Assembly: GCF_003994475.1 (NCBI RefSeq)
Contig: NZ_RZNY01000027.1
Span: 1-64,000 of the forward strand
Reading direction: 5' to 3'
From: Paenibacillus anaericanus
GTDB lineage: Bacteria > Bacillota > Bacilli > Paenibacillales > Paenibacillaceae
Length of the DNA: 64,000 bases
Part shown: piece by piece, positions 55,200 through 64,000 of the stretch
Layout of the letters: every line of letters begins with the position of its first letter
How positions within the stretch are numbered: position 1 is the stretch's first letter
Notes under the pieces: generated by a model
Told to the model about the DNA's origin: nothing
What the model saw: only the letters and a program-made list of their open reading frames with translations
The model's database searches: none
Position numbers and translations under genes: made by a program

Positions 55200-58100
55200 A
55201 TGAAAAACCTGATTCAATTCTCACTTCGCAATAAGTTTGCGATCTGGCTTCTGACTATTATTGTTACCGCTGTTGGTATATATAGCGGGTTAACCATGAA
55301 ACAGGAGACCATTCCGAACATCAATGTCCCTTTTCTTAGTGTGACAGCTATTTATCCTGGTGCAGCACCAGAAGGTGTCGTGAAAGATATCACCAAGCCG
55401 TTGGAGCAACGACTACGTAACGTCGATGGCGTTAAGACATTAACCTCCACCTCGATGGAGAACGCTGCTTCGTTGTTCATCGAATTTAAATACGACACCA
55501 ACCTCGATAATGCTACCGCAGCACTTCGTGAAGCCCTCAATGATGTTAAGCTCCCTGATGGCGCACAAAAACCTCAAATCACAAGATTCAGTATGAACTC
55601 ATTGCCTGTTGTTTCTCTCAGTTTATCGGATAACGAGTCGGGGGATTTAGAAAATTTAACCCGCACCGTGGAGAACGATATCAAGCCAGTTCTAGAAGAT
55701 CTGGACGGCGTTGCCTCTGTGCAAGTCTCTGGTCAATTTGCCAAGGAAATAACCCTTAAGTTTAATCAAGCAAAGATGCAGGAGCTAGGTCTTAGCGAAG
55801 ATACAGTGAAAGGGATTGTACAGGCATCGGCACTTCGCGTACCACTCGGCCTGTTTGAGATGGAGGAATCTCAAAAGGCTATTGTCGTCGATGGGAACAT
55901 AACGAACGTCGAGGACCTACAGAACATTGCAATCCCAGTTATACCTAATGCAAGTTCTAACGCAGTACCAGGTATTGCGAATAATACAGCTGTACCTGGA
56001 GCACCGACAGAAATGGCGATGGGGATTCCTACTGTAAAACTCAGTGACATCGCTACAATCGAAGTAGTTGGTGAAGCAGAATCCATTTCCCGTACAAACG
56101 GTAAAGAATCTATAGGTATCCAAATTGTGAAATCTAACGATGCCAACACAGTAGACGTCGTGAACCTAGTTAAGGACAAAGCAGAACAATTAAAGAAAGA
56201 CTATCCTCATATTGATTTGACAGTCCTGATGGATCAAGGAAAACCGATCACGGATTCCGTTAATACGATGTTGTCAAAAGCCGTATTCGGTGCGTTATTT
56301 GCGGTCCTGATCATCATGATCTTTCTACGCAATTTACGTTCTACTATTATCTCCATTATTTCCATTCCCTTATCGCTACTGATTGCTGTTCTTTGCCTTA
56401 AGCAGATGGATATTACCTTAAATATGATGACTCTTGGCGCTATGACAGTAGCGATTGGTCGGGTTGTCGACGACTCCATTGTCGTCATAGAGAACATATA
56501 TCGCCGTATGTCTCTTACGGGTGAGAAGCTAAGTGGAAGTAAGCTTATAGTAGATGCTACTCGCGAAATGTTCTTGCCGATCATGGCTTCAACGATTGTC
56601 ACGATTGCGGTGTTCTTACCGTTAGCATTCGTTAGCGGCATGGTAGGCGAATTATTCAAGCCATTTGCACTGACTATGGTATTCTCGCTACTCGCTTCCC
56701 TAGTCGTAGCTATTACTCTCGTCCCTGCACTAGCGCATACACTTTTCCGTAATGGACTCAAGAAGAAACATGATCACGAAGAGAAACCACAAGGACTCGC
56801 CCGTGTATACCAACGTGCACTTAACTGGTCATTATCCCATAAACTAATCACCTTCGGGTCTGCCGTGGTTCTACTAGTCGGAAGCTTATTCCTTTACCCA
56901 CTAGTTGGTGTCAGCTTCCTACCCGAACAAAGTGATAAGTACGTCATGCTTACTTATTCTCCAGCTCCTGGCGATCGTCTAACCGATGTGGAGCAAAAAA
57001 TGCTTACAGCAGAAAAATATATTCTAGATCAACCTGACGTTGAGAAAATGCAATACTCCGTTGGGGGAAGCACTCCTATGGGGATCGGTTCTTCTAACTC
57101 AGCACTCTTCTATGTTGCTTATAATGAAGACACTAAGAAGTTTGAAACGGTCAAAGAAGAACTCATTAATGGTTTGAAAGAGCAAGTTGACAAGGGCACT
57201 TGGTCTGACATGTCCGAAATGATGATGGGAGGATTAGGCGGTGGCTCCCTTAGCGTCAACGTGTTTGGCGATAGCTTGGAGGATATTAAGCCCGTTACTG
57301 AACAAATCCTCAAGTTGATCGAAGCTGACACTAAACAATTTGAGAAAGCAAGCACCAGCCTTTCCGAAGCTTATGGTCAGTATACACTCGTAGCGGATCA
57401 GCAGAAACTGAGTTCTCTTGGTCTCACGGCTGGACAGCTTGCTATGAAGCTAAGTCCATTACATGAACGTCCCGTCCTGACGGAAGTCGCAATCGATGGG
57501 AAGGACTATAAGGTATATATTGAAACGGATACCAACACCTATACCAGTATCGCAGATATTGAGAACGAAACCTTAACTTCTCCTTTAGGCATACAAGTGC
57601 CCATTAAAGATATTGCTAAGGTAGAGAAAGGTAGCTCACCAGACTCTATCATGCGTATCGACGGTAAAATGGTCGTGGAAGTAAGCGCAAAAATCATATC
57701 CAGCGATGTGAATAGCGCTTCTAGCAGTTTACAAGATAAGATCGACAAAATAGATAAACCCGACGGTGTAACCATTAAATTTGGTGGTGTAACCGAACAA
57801 ATCAACGATACATTTGGACAGTTGGGGCTCGCTATGGCTGCCGCCATTGCAGTTGTCTACTTTGTTCTTGTTGTCACCTTTGGTGGTGGTCTAGCTCCAT
57901 TCGCTATTCTTTTCTCACTACCGTTCATCGTTATCGGTGCCATGGTAGCACTATTGATATCTGGGGAAACATTAAATGTATCGGCACTGATGGGTGTTCT
58001 CATGCTCATCGGGATCGTAGTCACCAATGCGATCGTGCTTATCGACCGCGTTATTCACAAGGAACGTGAAGGATTGTCCACGCGTGAGGCCTTACTTGAG

Positions 58101-58343
58101 GCTGGTGCAACGAGGCTTCGTCCGATCCTCATGACGGCGCTTGCCACCATCGGTGCACTGTTACCACTTGTTCTGGGATTTGAAAATAGTGCAGGAATCA
58201 TTTCACGTGGACTCGGTATCACCGTTATCGGGGGACTGATTAGTTCCACCCTCTTGACGCTCGTCATTGTACCGATTGTTTACGAATTCTTGATGAAGAT
58301 CAGTCATCGCGGAAGAGGAAAAACCGTTAATGAAGCCAACTAA
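55200..58343 (+). CDS. swrC: RND-family efflux pump, SwrC/AcrB type
   Basis: 1,047 residues, 12 membrane segments with two large outer loops. RND landmarks are present: GLTMKQETIPNINVPFLSV near the N-terminus, GRVVDDSIVVIENIYRR with the proton-relay Asp pair, and the repeated LTMVFSLLASLVVAITLVPALA. B. subtilis SwrC exports surfactin and supports swarming; here the substrate is unknown. The ATG follows GAGAGGAG by about 13 bases. Downstream is a bidirectional terminator. Confidence 0.93.
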   Translation: MKNLIQFSLRNKFAIWLLTIIVTAVGIYSGLTMKQETIPNINVPFLSVTAIYPGAAPEGVVKDITKPLEQRLRNVDGVKTLTSTSMENAASLFIEFKYDTNLDNATAALREALNDVKLPDGAQKPQITRFSMNSLPVVSLSLSDNESGDLENLTRTVENDIKPVLEDLDGVASVQVSGQFAKEITLKFNQAKMQELGLSEDTVKGIVQASALRVPLGLFEMEESQKAIVVDGNITNVEDLQNIAIPVIPNASSNAVPGIANNTAVPGAPTEMAMGIPTVKLSDIATIEVVGEAESISRTNGKESIGIQIVKSNDANTVDVVNLVKDKAEQLKKDYPHIDLTVLMDQGKPITDSVNTMLSKAVFGALFAVLIIMIFLRNLRSTIISIISIPLSLLIAVLCLKQMDITLNMMTLGAMTVAIGRVVDDSIVVIENIYRRMSLTGEKLSGSKLIVDATREMFLPIMASTIVTIAVFLPLAFVSGMVGELFKPFALTMVFSLLASLVVAITLVPALAHTLFRNGLKKKHDHEEKPQGLARVYQRALNWSLSHKLITFGSAVVLLVGSLFLYPLVGVSFLPEQSDKYVMLTYSPAPGDRLTDVEQKMLTAEKYILDQPDVEKMQYSVGGSTPMGIGSSNSALFYVAYNEDTKKFETVKEELINGLKEQVDKGTWSDMSEMMMGGLGGGSLSVNVFGDSLEDIKPVTEQILKLIEADTKQFEKASTSLSEAYGQYTLVADQQKLSSLGLTAGQLAMKLSPLHERPVLTEVAIDGKDYKVYIETDTNTYTSIADIENETLTSPLGIQVPIKDIAKVEKGSSPDSIMRIDGKMVVEVSAKIISSDVNSASSSLQDKIDKIDKPDGVTIKFGGVTEQINDTFGQLGLAMAAAIAVVYFVLVVTFGGGLAPFAILFSLPFIVIGAMVALLISGETLNVSALMGVLMLIGIVVTNAIVLIDRVIHKEREGLSTREALLEAGATRLRPILMTALATIGALLPLVLGFENSAGIISRGLGITVIGGLISSTLLTLVIVPIVYEFLMKISHRGRGKTVNEAN

Positions 58344-58362
58344 CTATACTTCCAAGTAGAAG

Positions 58363-58414
58363 AAAGGGACTATCCACCGGGTCTTATATGACCTCAGGGG
58401 ATAGTCCCTTTTGT
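58363..58414. terminator. Bidirectional terminator between swrC and torD
   Basis: AAAGGGACTATCC pairs with GGATAGTCCCTTTT (10-12 bp), loop about 25 bases. It can serve both converging genes. Confidence 0.85.
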
Positions 58415-58431
58415 TATGATTATAGTTAGTT

Positions 58432-59154
58432 CTACCAGTCATCACTGGATGTATTTACTTCTCCGAATAACAGTTCATTTTCTCGCCAAGTTTGAAGTTG
58501 CTCCAAATCCTCCGCCAGAAACTCCCTCATTAATACAGACAATCCTGTATATAATGGGCTAGTTGTCGCCCCAGCCAAATCTGCTGAAAATTGAGGTGTC
58601 CATTTCAGTAAGTGAGATTCAAGAAACGCGATTTGTGTATCTACCAGTTCAAGACAGCTCTGACGCAAATTATTCTTATTCAACATACCTTCAGCCAATA
58701 CAGCCATAAATTCCAACTCTAGAGCAATATGATCATCGCGTTCACCATTTAATTTGTTAAAAGCTACACCGCTCTGCGCATAAATGGTTCCGATCTCTGA
58801 AATACAGTCAAATGCATTCGCACCTTCTGCTCTTGCGCGGTACGCCGCCTCACACGTGGCTATCTTCGCATTATGACCCATAAAGAGACGTTCATACTCC
58901 TCTGCTTCCGCGTAACATACTTTGCGGAAATCCTCTTCAGCAATGCTCGCCAGATAATCCTTCAATATGGTCCCACCTTGGGTGGCTGGAATTGAATTCT
59001 TCAGCTCGACTACGCCACGCCATTGTGCAATCAAAGACATACGTGGCGGACGGCTTAGAAAATCCATCAGCAATTGGTATACCCACCCTCTAAGTTCCAG
59101 CCAACGAACTTCTTCCGCCGCTACCTTAACAGGATTCTTGATCAACATGGTCAT
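58432..59154 (-). CDS. TorD/DmsD-family molybdoenzyme chaperone
   Basis: About 240 residues, all-helical. It has LYARLFMGHN-like YERLFMGHNAKIATCEAAYRA and the family hallmark DDHIALELEFMAVLAEG. Members guide insertion of molybdenum cofactor into oxidoreductases and proofread Tat export. No molybdoenzyme gene is in the window, so the client is elsewhere. I use the ATG at 59154 (GGGAG 9 bases before), not the ATG at 59163 that overlaps it. Confidence 0.75.
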   Translation of the reverse strand: MTMLIKNPVKVAAEEVRWLELRGWVYQLLMDFLSRPPRMSLIAQWRGVVELKNSIPATQGGTILKDYLASIAEEDFRKVCYAEAEEYERLFMGHNAKIATCEAAYRARAEGANAFDCISEIGTIYAQSGVAFNKLNGERDDHIALELEFMAVLAEGMLNKNNLRQSCLELVDTQIAFLESHLLKWTPQFSADLAGATTSPLYTGLSVLMREFLAEDLEQLQTWRENELLFGEVNTSSDDW

Positions 59155-59214
59155 CTTCGTCATCTCCCTGACTATTTATATCATGTATATTGAAACAATA
59201 TTACTTCACTTTGG

Positions 59215-59332
59215 TAAAAAAAGATGACTTCCTTAAATGTCGGAAATCATCTAAAGAACATATACCCGATACATGATTAAGGGGAACCAAGTATCGCTAC
59301 TTGTATTATATCGCAAAATGTAAGCGCTTTAC
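59215..59332 (-). promoter_or_regulatory. torD leader: TATAAT box, cre-like site and terminator hairpin
   Basis: A -10 box TATAAT (59305-59310) overlaps at its upstream side a cre-like palindrome (59319-59332, GTAAAGCGCTTACA). The leader then has a CGATAC / GTATCG stem and a strong hairpin, AGATGATTTCC / GGAAGTCATCT (59222-59252), followed by TTTTTTT, only about 60 bases before torD. A terminator between promoter and gene is the layout of an attenuator. The remaining gene-free DNA (59333-59531) shows nothing clear. Confidence 0.5.
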
Positions 59333-59531
59333 GTGAACTATTTGACAAATTAACAAACAATGTTATCTATAATTTGGAAAATCAAAATTATACCTTTAAT
59401 CTCCACCAAATTTGTCCCTTTTCACAGAAATGTTGCTAATTTCAAAAAAAGATCGTTTGTATCCCCTTTCATGTCTGTGTTACATTTGGAACAGAATCAC
59501 TGCATGATGACATGGACATGGTCGGAAAGGA

Positions 59532-60749
59532 ATGGAGCGTTTGCGGAATAATATGAAGAAGTCTTCCTCTTCTTTACTGCCTTTAGGGCTGCTTAACTTT
59601 TTCATTTACGGCACAATGGTCATATTTACAGCCTATTTTCAATTATATTTGCAGGACATCGGTTTGGACAAGTTGGAGATCGGGAGTCTTATGGCGATTG
59701 GTCCCTTCGTCTCGTTACTGGCCCATCCGTTCTGGAGATATTGGAGCGACCGGGAAGGCAACCTTAAAAACACGCTATTATTTATCATGATCGGCCTGCT
59801 TATCATGATTCAATTAGTATTCAAGGTAAACACATACCACATGCTGTACTTCAGCATGATCTTGCTTTATTTTTTCCAAAGTCCGCTGCTCTCGCAGACT
59901 AACAGTTTGATCCTAGGCTATGTTGATGGAACCGAGAAGAAGTTTAGAAAGTACCGTTTCTGGGGTTCATTGGGTTGGAGTTTTGTTGCTCTTGCTGCTG
60001 GCCCGATCATCGATTCTGTTGGACATAACGGGCTTTCTCTACTATTCAGTATCATGTTGCTCATGGCAATCGGCTCTACCCTGGTTCTACCCAAAGTCAA
60101 ACATGCAACAATCACTCCTTGGTTGAAAACTGCGGATATCAGCCGGACGTTACATAACAGGTATTTCATATCCTTCATCATCTTTGGACTGTTAGTTGCG
60201 ATCCCCAACTCGATCAACACTACCTTCATGCCGCTATTCATAAGTGATTTAGGTGGTTCCAGGTTACAAGTTGGTGGTGCGATTTTTGTCTCCACACTAT
60301 TCGAAGTTGGAGTGTTCTGGTTGTTAAAGCGTTACCTGAAACACAAGATCACTTATCTCATGGCCTGCATTACCTTGGTCAGTTTGCTATTTGCTCTACG
60401 GTGGTATCTAATGGCTTTGGCTACAACTCCCAAGGAGATCATCCTTATTCAAGTGCTTCATGCCGTCACGTTTGGTGGTTTCTTCTATGTAGGCACTCAA
60501 TTGACTGCTTTGTTCCTACCGCGACCATCTCGCTCCTCTGGACAAGCTGTATTCGCTTTTGCTCTCAGTGGAGTAGCAGCGATCCTTGCTGGATTTCTTG
60601 GTGGCTGGATATTCCAGAACCTAGGTGCGATTATTATGTACAAAGCAGGAAGCATTCTGACCTTGTGTGGAGCTGCTGGATTCGGTGCGATGTGGTATCG
60701 CATCCATAAGAATGGCTACTCACCAGGCATGATTCATAAAGAACCTTAA
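59532..60749 (+). CDS. MFS transporter (LacY/NupG-like MFS_1-like class)
   Basis: 405 residues, 12 membrane segments. SLLPLGLLNFFIYGTMVIFTAYFQLYLQDIGLD and the loop WRYWSDREGNLKNTL between helices 2 and 3 resemble the PF12832-type facilitators for sugars or nucleosides. The start is uncertain: the ATG at 59532 is close to AAAGGA, and an ATG seven codons on is an alternative. It stands alone between two terminator-like structures. Confidence 0.82.
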   Translation: MERLRNNMKKSSSSLLPLGLLNFFIYGTMVIFTAYFQLYLQDIGLDKLEIGSLMAIGPFVSLLAHPFWRYWSDREGNLKNTLLFIMIGLLIMIQLVFKVNTYHMLYFSMILLYFFQSPLLSQTNSLILGYVDGTEKKFRKYRFWGSLGWSFVALAAGPIIDSVGHNGLSLLFSIMLLMAIGSTLVLPKVKHATITPWLKTADISRTLHNRYFISFIIFGLLVAIPNSINTTFMPLFISDLGGSRLQVGGAIFVSTLFEVGVFWLLKRYLKHKITYLMACITLVSLLFALRWYLMALATTPKEIILIQVLHAVTFGGFFYVGTQLTALFLPRPSRSSGQAVFAFALSGVAAILAGFLGGWIFQNLGAIIMYKAGSILTLCGAAGFGAMWYRIHKNGYSPGMIHKEP

Positions 60750-60768
60750 CTGTATATCTTGACCCTAT

Positions 60769-60818
60769 AAAAGGGGATGACCCAGATGCCATTTAAATGG
60801 CTGAGGTCATCCCCTTTT
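60769..60818. terminator. Bidirectional terminator between the MFS gene and the DUF2812 gene
   Basis: AAAAGGGGATGACC pairs with GGTCATCCCCTTTT, with an inner CCATTTAAATGG palindrome. Perfect 14-bp outer arms with T-runs in both directions. Confidence 0.92.
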
Positions 60819-60890
60819 GTTGTTGGGAAAACGTAGCGCGAACGGACCGTTTCTACAATCGCCTTGTCTCTCAAGAATAGCGCAAAGATA

Positions 60891-61508
60891 TTACAACTTT
60901 TCCAGTGTTTTCTGATAATGCATGTTCGCTTTAATACCAAATGCAAAATATAAAATGATCATGACCGGAAAGAAAAACCAGAAAAATCCTCTAAAAAAAA
61001 CAAACGGGGTCTCAAAGAGAAACGATCTCCAAAAATATGCTCCGGTTCTTTCCCATAATCCCGGTGTAAAATATAGTAATTTCGGATTCAGAAGGGCGGT
61101 TGGATCAACGGTGTTAGTTAAAATGAGTACAACTAAAATAGGAATGTAGAACACGGCCAGCGTAAGCCACATTTTAGACAGTCTTTGATATCGACCAGCT
61201 TTGGAATCAGCATCTGAGAAGATATCCTCATTTCCGTGTTCATCTATTTTTTCGAAATACTGAGATCCTGATTTCTTTGTTCCTGCGATATGCTTCCAAC
61301 CACTGTCTTCAAACAGGGCGCGGTAATCTTCGAAGTCTGCTTGTTTTTTAAACGTACGGAAATCAATTTTTATCAGCCTATTCTCCGGCTTTGCAGGTTG
61401 GAATTCATAATTGCTCGATTTATTTATAAATCGATGCCCTTGTTTAGCCATGTCATTCAGCCATTGTTCTTCTTTATCGAAATTGATAAAAAACTTACAC
61501 TTCCTCAT
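60891..61508 (-). CDS. DUF2812 membrane protein
   Basis: 205 residues. The cytoplasmic N-terminal DUF2812 domain (about 1-100) has KEEQWLNDMAKQGHRFI and YRALFEDSGWKHI; two to three membrane segments follow (about 113-132, 168-195). It lies 17 bases after a PadR-family gene, a very common pair in Firmicutes; the PadR protein presumably represses it. Molecular function unknown. Confidence 0.85.
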   Translation of the reverse strand: MRKCKFFINFDKEEQWLNDMAKQGHRFINKSSNYEFQPAKPENRLIKIDFRTFKKQADFEDYRALFEDSGWKHIAGTKKSGSQYFEKIDEHGNEDIFSDADSKAGRYQRLSKMWLTLAVFYIPILVVLILTNTVDPTALLNPKLLYFTPGLWERTGAYFWRSFLFETPFVFFRGFFWFFFPVMIILYFAFGIKANMHYQKTLEKL

Positions 61509-61525
61509 TTTATCTCCCCCGTTCG

Positions 61526-61837
61526 TTATCCTAGGATTTTTTTCGTGACTTCAATCATATGATTCATTCTTGCAAAGTCGAGACGCAGGGTTTCTATGCC
61601 CTTTTCAGTAATAACATAAACTTTACGCCTGCTGTCCTCACTTTTGACAGGCTGGATTAACTTCAGCTTAACCAAGTTTTCAACCGCTCCGTATAGTGTG
61701 CCTGCCGCCATTCTTACCTGTCCACCACTTAGCTCCTCCACCTTTTGAATAATTAAATATCCATGTGCTGGTTCCATCAAAGCCAGAAGAATATAAAAAA
61801 CAGTTTCCGTAAGTGGTAAGTTCTTATCCCTACTCAT
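61526..61837 (-). CDS. PadR-family transcriptional regulator
   Basis: 103 residues, winged helix. LPLTETVFYILLALMEPAHGYLIIQKVEELSGGQVRMAAGTLYGAVENLVKLKLI-type PadR domain with a very short dimer helix at the end. GGAGGA precedes the ATG. First gene of a two-gene operon with DUF2812. It probably binds the palindromes just upstream. Confidence 0.92.
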   Translation of the reverse strand: MSRDKNLPLTETVFYILLALMEPAHGYLIIQKVEELSGGQVRMAAGTLYGAVENLVKLKLIQPVKSEDSRRKVYVITEKGIETLRLDFARMNHMIEVTKKILG

Positions 61838-61864
61838 GTTTTTTCCTCCATTCTATTCAGTTTC

Positions 61865-61905
61865 GCTGTATACAGTCATACTATATAGTTACACTATATA
61901 CAGTT
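61865..61905 (-). promoter_or_regulatory. PadR operator region
   Basis: A set of overlapping palindromes built from TATACAGT / ACTATATA, centred on the perfect 10-mer ACTATATAGT (61880-61889). Located about 30-70 bases before padR, over its likely promoter; consistent with self-repression. Confidence 0.5.
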
Positions 61906-61924
61906 AAACTGAGTAATGCAACAA

Positions 61925-61965
61925 TAAAAAGCCATAAAGCAAAAAAAGATTTGCTTTACGGCTCT
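61925..61965 (-). terminator. Terminator of glnS
   Basis: Minus-strand arms AGCCGTAAAGCAAA / TTTGCTTTATGGCT (one mismatch), then TTTTTATTG. It starts about 18 bases after the glnS stop. Confidence 0.85.
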
Positions 61966-61982
61966 TATAGACGATAACTTAT

Positions 61983-63650
61983 TTATTTCCCAGGCTGATA
62001 TGAACTCTTCAACGACACAACCAAGTTAAACACTGGATGTCCCGGAGCCGAGAATTTAGGATCGACATTGAAGTATCCGTGCCGGAAAAATTGGAACTTA
62101 TCTTGTGGCACAACGTCCTTCATCCCTGGTTCAACATACCCTTGAACTATTTTCAGAGAATTAGGGTTGATCATATCCATAAATGTCTTCTCTTCCAGAC
62201 TATCCTCTTCCGTTTCCTCCAAGATCAGTGGCTCATACAACCGGAACTCAGCAGGTACCGCTTGACTCGCCTCGACCCAGTGGATCGTTCCCTTCACCTT
62301 GCGACCTGTAAATCCGCTACCACTCTTCGTTTCAGGGTCATAGGTACAGTGAATCTCAACCACATTCCCATCAGCATCCTTAATCACATCGTTGCACTTA
62401 ATGAAATAAGCATGCTTCAGACGTACTTCATTACCAGGGAACAACCGGAAATATTTATTCGGTGGGTTCTCCATGAAGTCTTCACGTTCGATGTAGATTT
62501 CACGTGAGAAAGGAATTTGGCGATTACCCATTTCTGGATTTTCGCTGTTGTTCTCCGCTTCAAGTAGCTCGGTTTGCCCCTCAGGATAGTTCGTGATGAC
62601 CACCTTAAGCGGATCAAGAACTGCCATTGTACGTGGAGCTTTTAATTTGAGATCTTCACGAATAAAGTGCTCAAGTGTCTTCAAGTCGATGGAACCGTAA
62701 GCCTTGGAAATACCCGTTTCAAACACAAACGCCTTTAGGGCGTCCGGCGTATAACCGCGGCGACGCAGACCTGATAATGTAGGCATACGAGGATCGTCCC
62801 AGCCATCCACAACACCATCATCAACGAGCATTTTCAGCTTCCGCTTACTCGTGATCGTTTGTAGCAGATTTAATCTTCCGAACTCATATTGACGTGGAAC
62901 ATTTGGCATTTCTGTCTCAGCAATCACCCAGTCGTAAAATGGACGTTGATCTTCAAACTCCAGTGAACAAAGTGAATGGGTCACGCCTTCGATTGCATCT
63001 TCCAACGGATGCGCGAACGCATACAGAGGGTAAATACACCATTTGTCACCAGTATTATGGTGCGTCGCATGAAGTATCCGGTAAATAACTGGATCACGGA
63101 AGTTAATATTCGGAGCTGACATGTCAATTTTGGCACGTAGTACTTTCTCTCCGTCCTTAAATTCTCCAGCACGCATCCGGGCAAATAGATCCAAGTTCTC
63201 TTCAATCGAACGATCACGATAAGGGCTGTTTTGTCCTGGTTCGGTCAAAGTTCCCCGCGTCTCGCGAATTTGATCTGCACTAAGATCATCGACAAAAGCT
63301 TTGCCCTTCTTAATTAGCAAAATAGCACGCTCATACATTTCATCAAAATAATCTGAAGCGAAACGTAGCTCTTCCCACTCAAATCCAAGCCATTTAACAT
63401 CTTCCTTGATGGAATTAACGTATTCTACGTCTTCTTTTGCCGGATTTGTATCGTCGAACCGTAAGATTGTTTTGCCGCCAAACTCATCAGCTAGCGTAAA
63501 ATCAATCCAGATCGCCTTGGCATGACCGATGTGTAAATAGCCGTTAGGTTCTGGTGGAAAACGAGTAACAACGGACTTAACTTTGCCACTATCAAGGTCC
63601 TCAGCCATAATATTTTTAATAAAATTGGGAGGGGTAGTGTTATGCTCCAC
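61983..63650 (-). CDS. glnS: Glutaminyl-tRNA synthetase
   Basis: Charges tRNA-Gln directly. About 555 residues, matching E. coli GlnRS (554). HIGH motif in [25 protein letters not shown], the KMSKS-like [10 protein letters not shown], and a C-terminal two-barrel anticodon domain ([13 protein letters not shown] onward). No YqeY domain is fused. I prefer the GTG at 63650 because AAAGG lies 9 bases before it and the protein then begins as in other GlnRS; an ATG six codons up lacks a site. Many Bacillales lack this enzyme and use the GatCAB amidation route. Confidence 0.93.
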   Translation of the reverse strand: MEHNTTPPNFIKNIMAEDLDSGKVKSVVTRFPPEPNGYLHIGHAKAIWIDFTLADEFGGKTILRFDDTNPAKEDVEYVNSIKEDVKWLGFEWEELRFASDYFDEMYERAILLIKKGKAFVDDLSADQIRETRGTLTEPGQNSPYRDRSIEENLDLFARMRAGEFKDGEKVLRAKIDMSAPNINFRDPVIYRILHATHHNTGDKWCIYPLYAFAHPLEDAIEGVTHSLCSLEFEDQRPFYDWVIAETEMPNVPRQYEFGRLNLLQTITSKRKLKMLVDDGVVDGWDDPRMPTLSGLRRRGYTPDALKAFVFETGISKAYGSIDLKTLEHFIREDLKLKAPRTMAVLDPLKVVITNYPEGQTELLEAENNSENPEMGNRQIPFSREIYIEREDFMENPPNKYFRLFPGNEVRLKHAYFIKCNDVIKDADGNVVEIHCTYDPETKSGSGFTGRKVKGTIHWVEASQAVPAEFRLYEPLILEETEEDSLEEKTFMDMINPNSLKIVQGYVEPGMKDVVPQDKFQFFRHGYFNVDPKFSAPGHPVFNLVVSLKSSYQPGK

Positions 63651-63771
63651 AGGTATCAACCTTTCCATTCACTGAATTTATGCTATATTTCCCGATTTTT
63701 CTTCTTATAAATATACCGATATCTTGGCAATAGTTCAATGCCAGTATACCAACTTACTGCTACTTCTATAA

Positions 63772-64000
63772 TCATTCAGATGGAACAATCGGACACCACA
63801 TTAGAATATCATCAACATATTGACCATCCAAGTAAAACTCATCTACAAGTCGTCCTTGCTCCAAAAAACCACAGCTCTCGTAAAAAGCTTTCGCGCCTGG
63901 ATTAGTAGCTAAAACGCGCAGAGACAGTTTGCGTATTCCCTGCTCAGCTGCGATGATTTTAATCGACTCCATCAATTTGCGACCGACGCCCTGCCTTTGA
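63772..64000 (-). CDS. GNAT-family N-acetyltransferase (5' end beyond the window)
   Basis: The visible part encodes the acetyl-CoA motif QRQGVGRKLM at the window edge, then IRKLSLRVLATNPGAKAFYESCGFLEQGRLVDEFYLDGQYVDDILMWC-type GNAT C-terminus. The gene runs off the window at 64000, so the start is missing. Substrate unknown. Confidence 0.85.
   Translation of the reverse strand, partial: QRQGVGRKLMESIKIIAAEQGIRKLSLRVLATNPGAKAFYESCGFLEQGRLVDEFYLDGQYVDDILMWCPIVPSE

Overview
The window looks like chromosomal DNA of an endospore-forming member of the Bacillales, most likely Paenibacillus or a close relative (inference). The evidence is the set of sporulation genes (spoIIQ, spoIID, spoIIR), a Bacillus-type F1Fo ATP synthase operon, and the conserved neighbourhood spoIIQ-spoIID-murA-ywzB-atpCDGAHFEBI-mnaA-upp // glyA-ywlG // ywlE-mntP // ywlC // spoIIR // prmC-prfA. 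From position 1 to about 54,000 every gene I call lies on the minus strand. Only yerO-swrC and one MFS transporter read on the plus strand. No rRNA, tRNA, insertion sequence or CRISPR array was seen.

Layout. 1-5,100: sporulation and cell-wall genes (spoIIQ, spoIID, murA, ywzB). 5,600-13,000: the complete ATP synthase operon with its promoter and terminator, plus a 43-bp tandem hairpin repeat between atpA and atpG. 13,000-14,900: upp-mnaA. 15,100-26,100: an AT-rich accessory island wedged between upp and glyA, which are neighbours in many Bacillales. 26,100-34,400: glyA-ywlG behind what looks like a ZTP (pfl-class) riboswitch, then ywlE, mntP, a CPA1 antiporter, ywlC and spoIIR. 34,500-43,970: a second accessory block with two tandem FtsW/RodA-family genes and a catabolic operon (FAD oxidoreductase, GntP-like permease, HyuA, HEXXH protein, RpiR regulator). 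44,000-54,000: prmC-prfA, ychF, a GNAT, an ECF transporter (T, fused AA', S), type-2 idi and cls. 54,100-64,000: yerO-swrC efflux, an orphan TorD chaperone, an MFS transporter, DUF2812/PadR, a glutaminyl-tRNA synthetase and the end of a GNAT.

The most interesting locus is the island at 19,500-26,000. A perfect-consensus sigma-A promoter drives an operon-like run: a MauE/DoxX-type membrane protein, a membrane-anchored thioredoxin-fold protein (CSTC), a 42-residue peptide with eight cysteines and no obvious leader (24,246-24,374), three more thioredoxin-fold proteins (CGFC, CQAC, CVRC), a NifS-type cysteine desulfurase and an ABC exporter without a C39 peptidase domain. Three tandem lipoprotein solute-binding proteins with no permease follow, then the truncated remnant of a fourth. 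This looks like a system for making, oxidising (or sulfur-modifying) and exporting a cysteine-rich peptide, built around the MauD/MauE logic known from methylamine dehydrogenase maturation. I do not recognise the peptide family.
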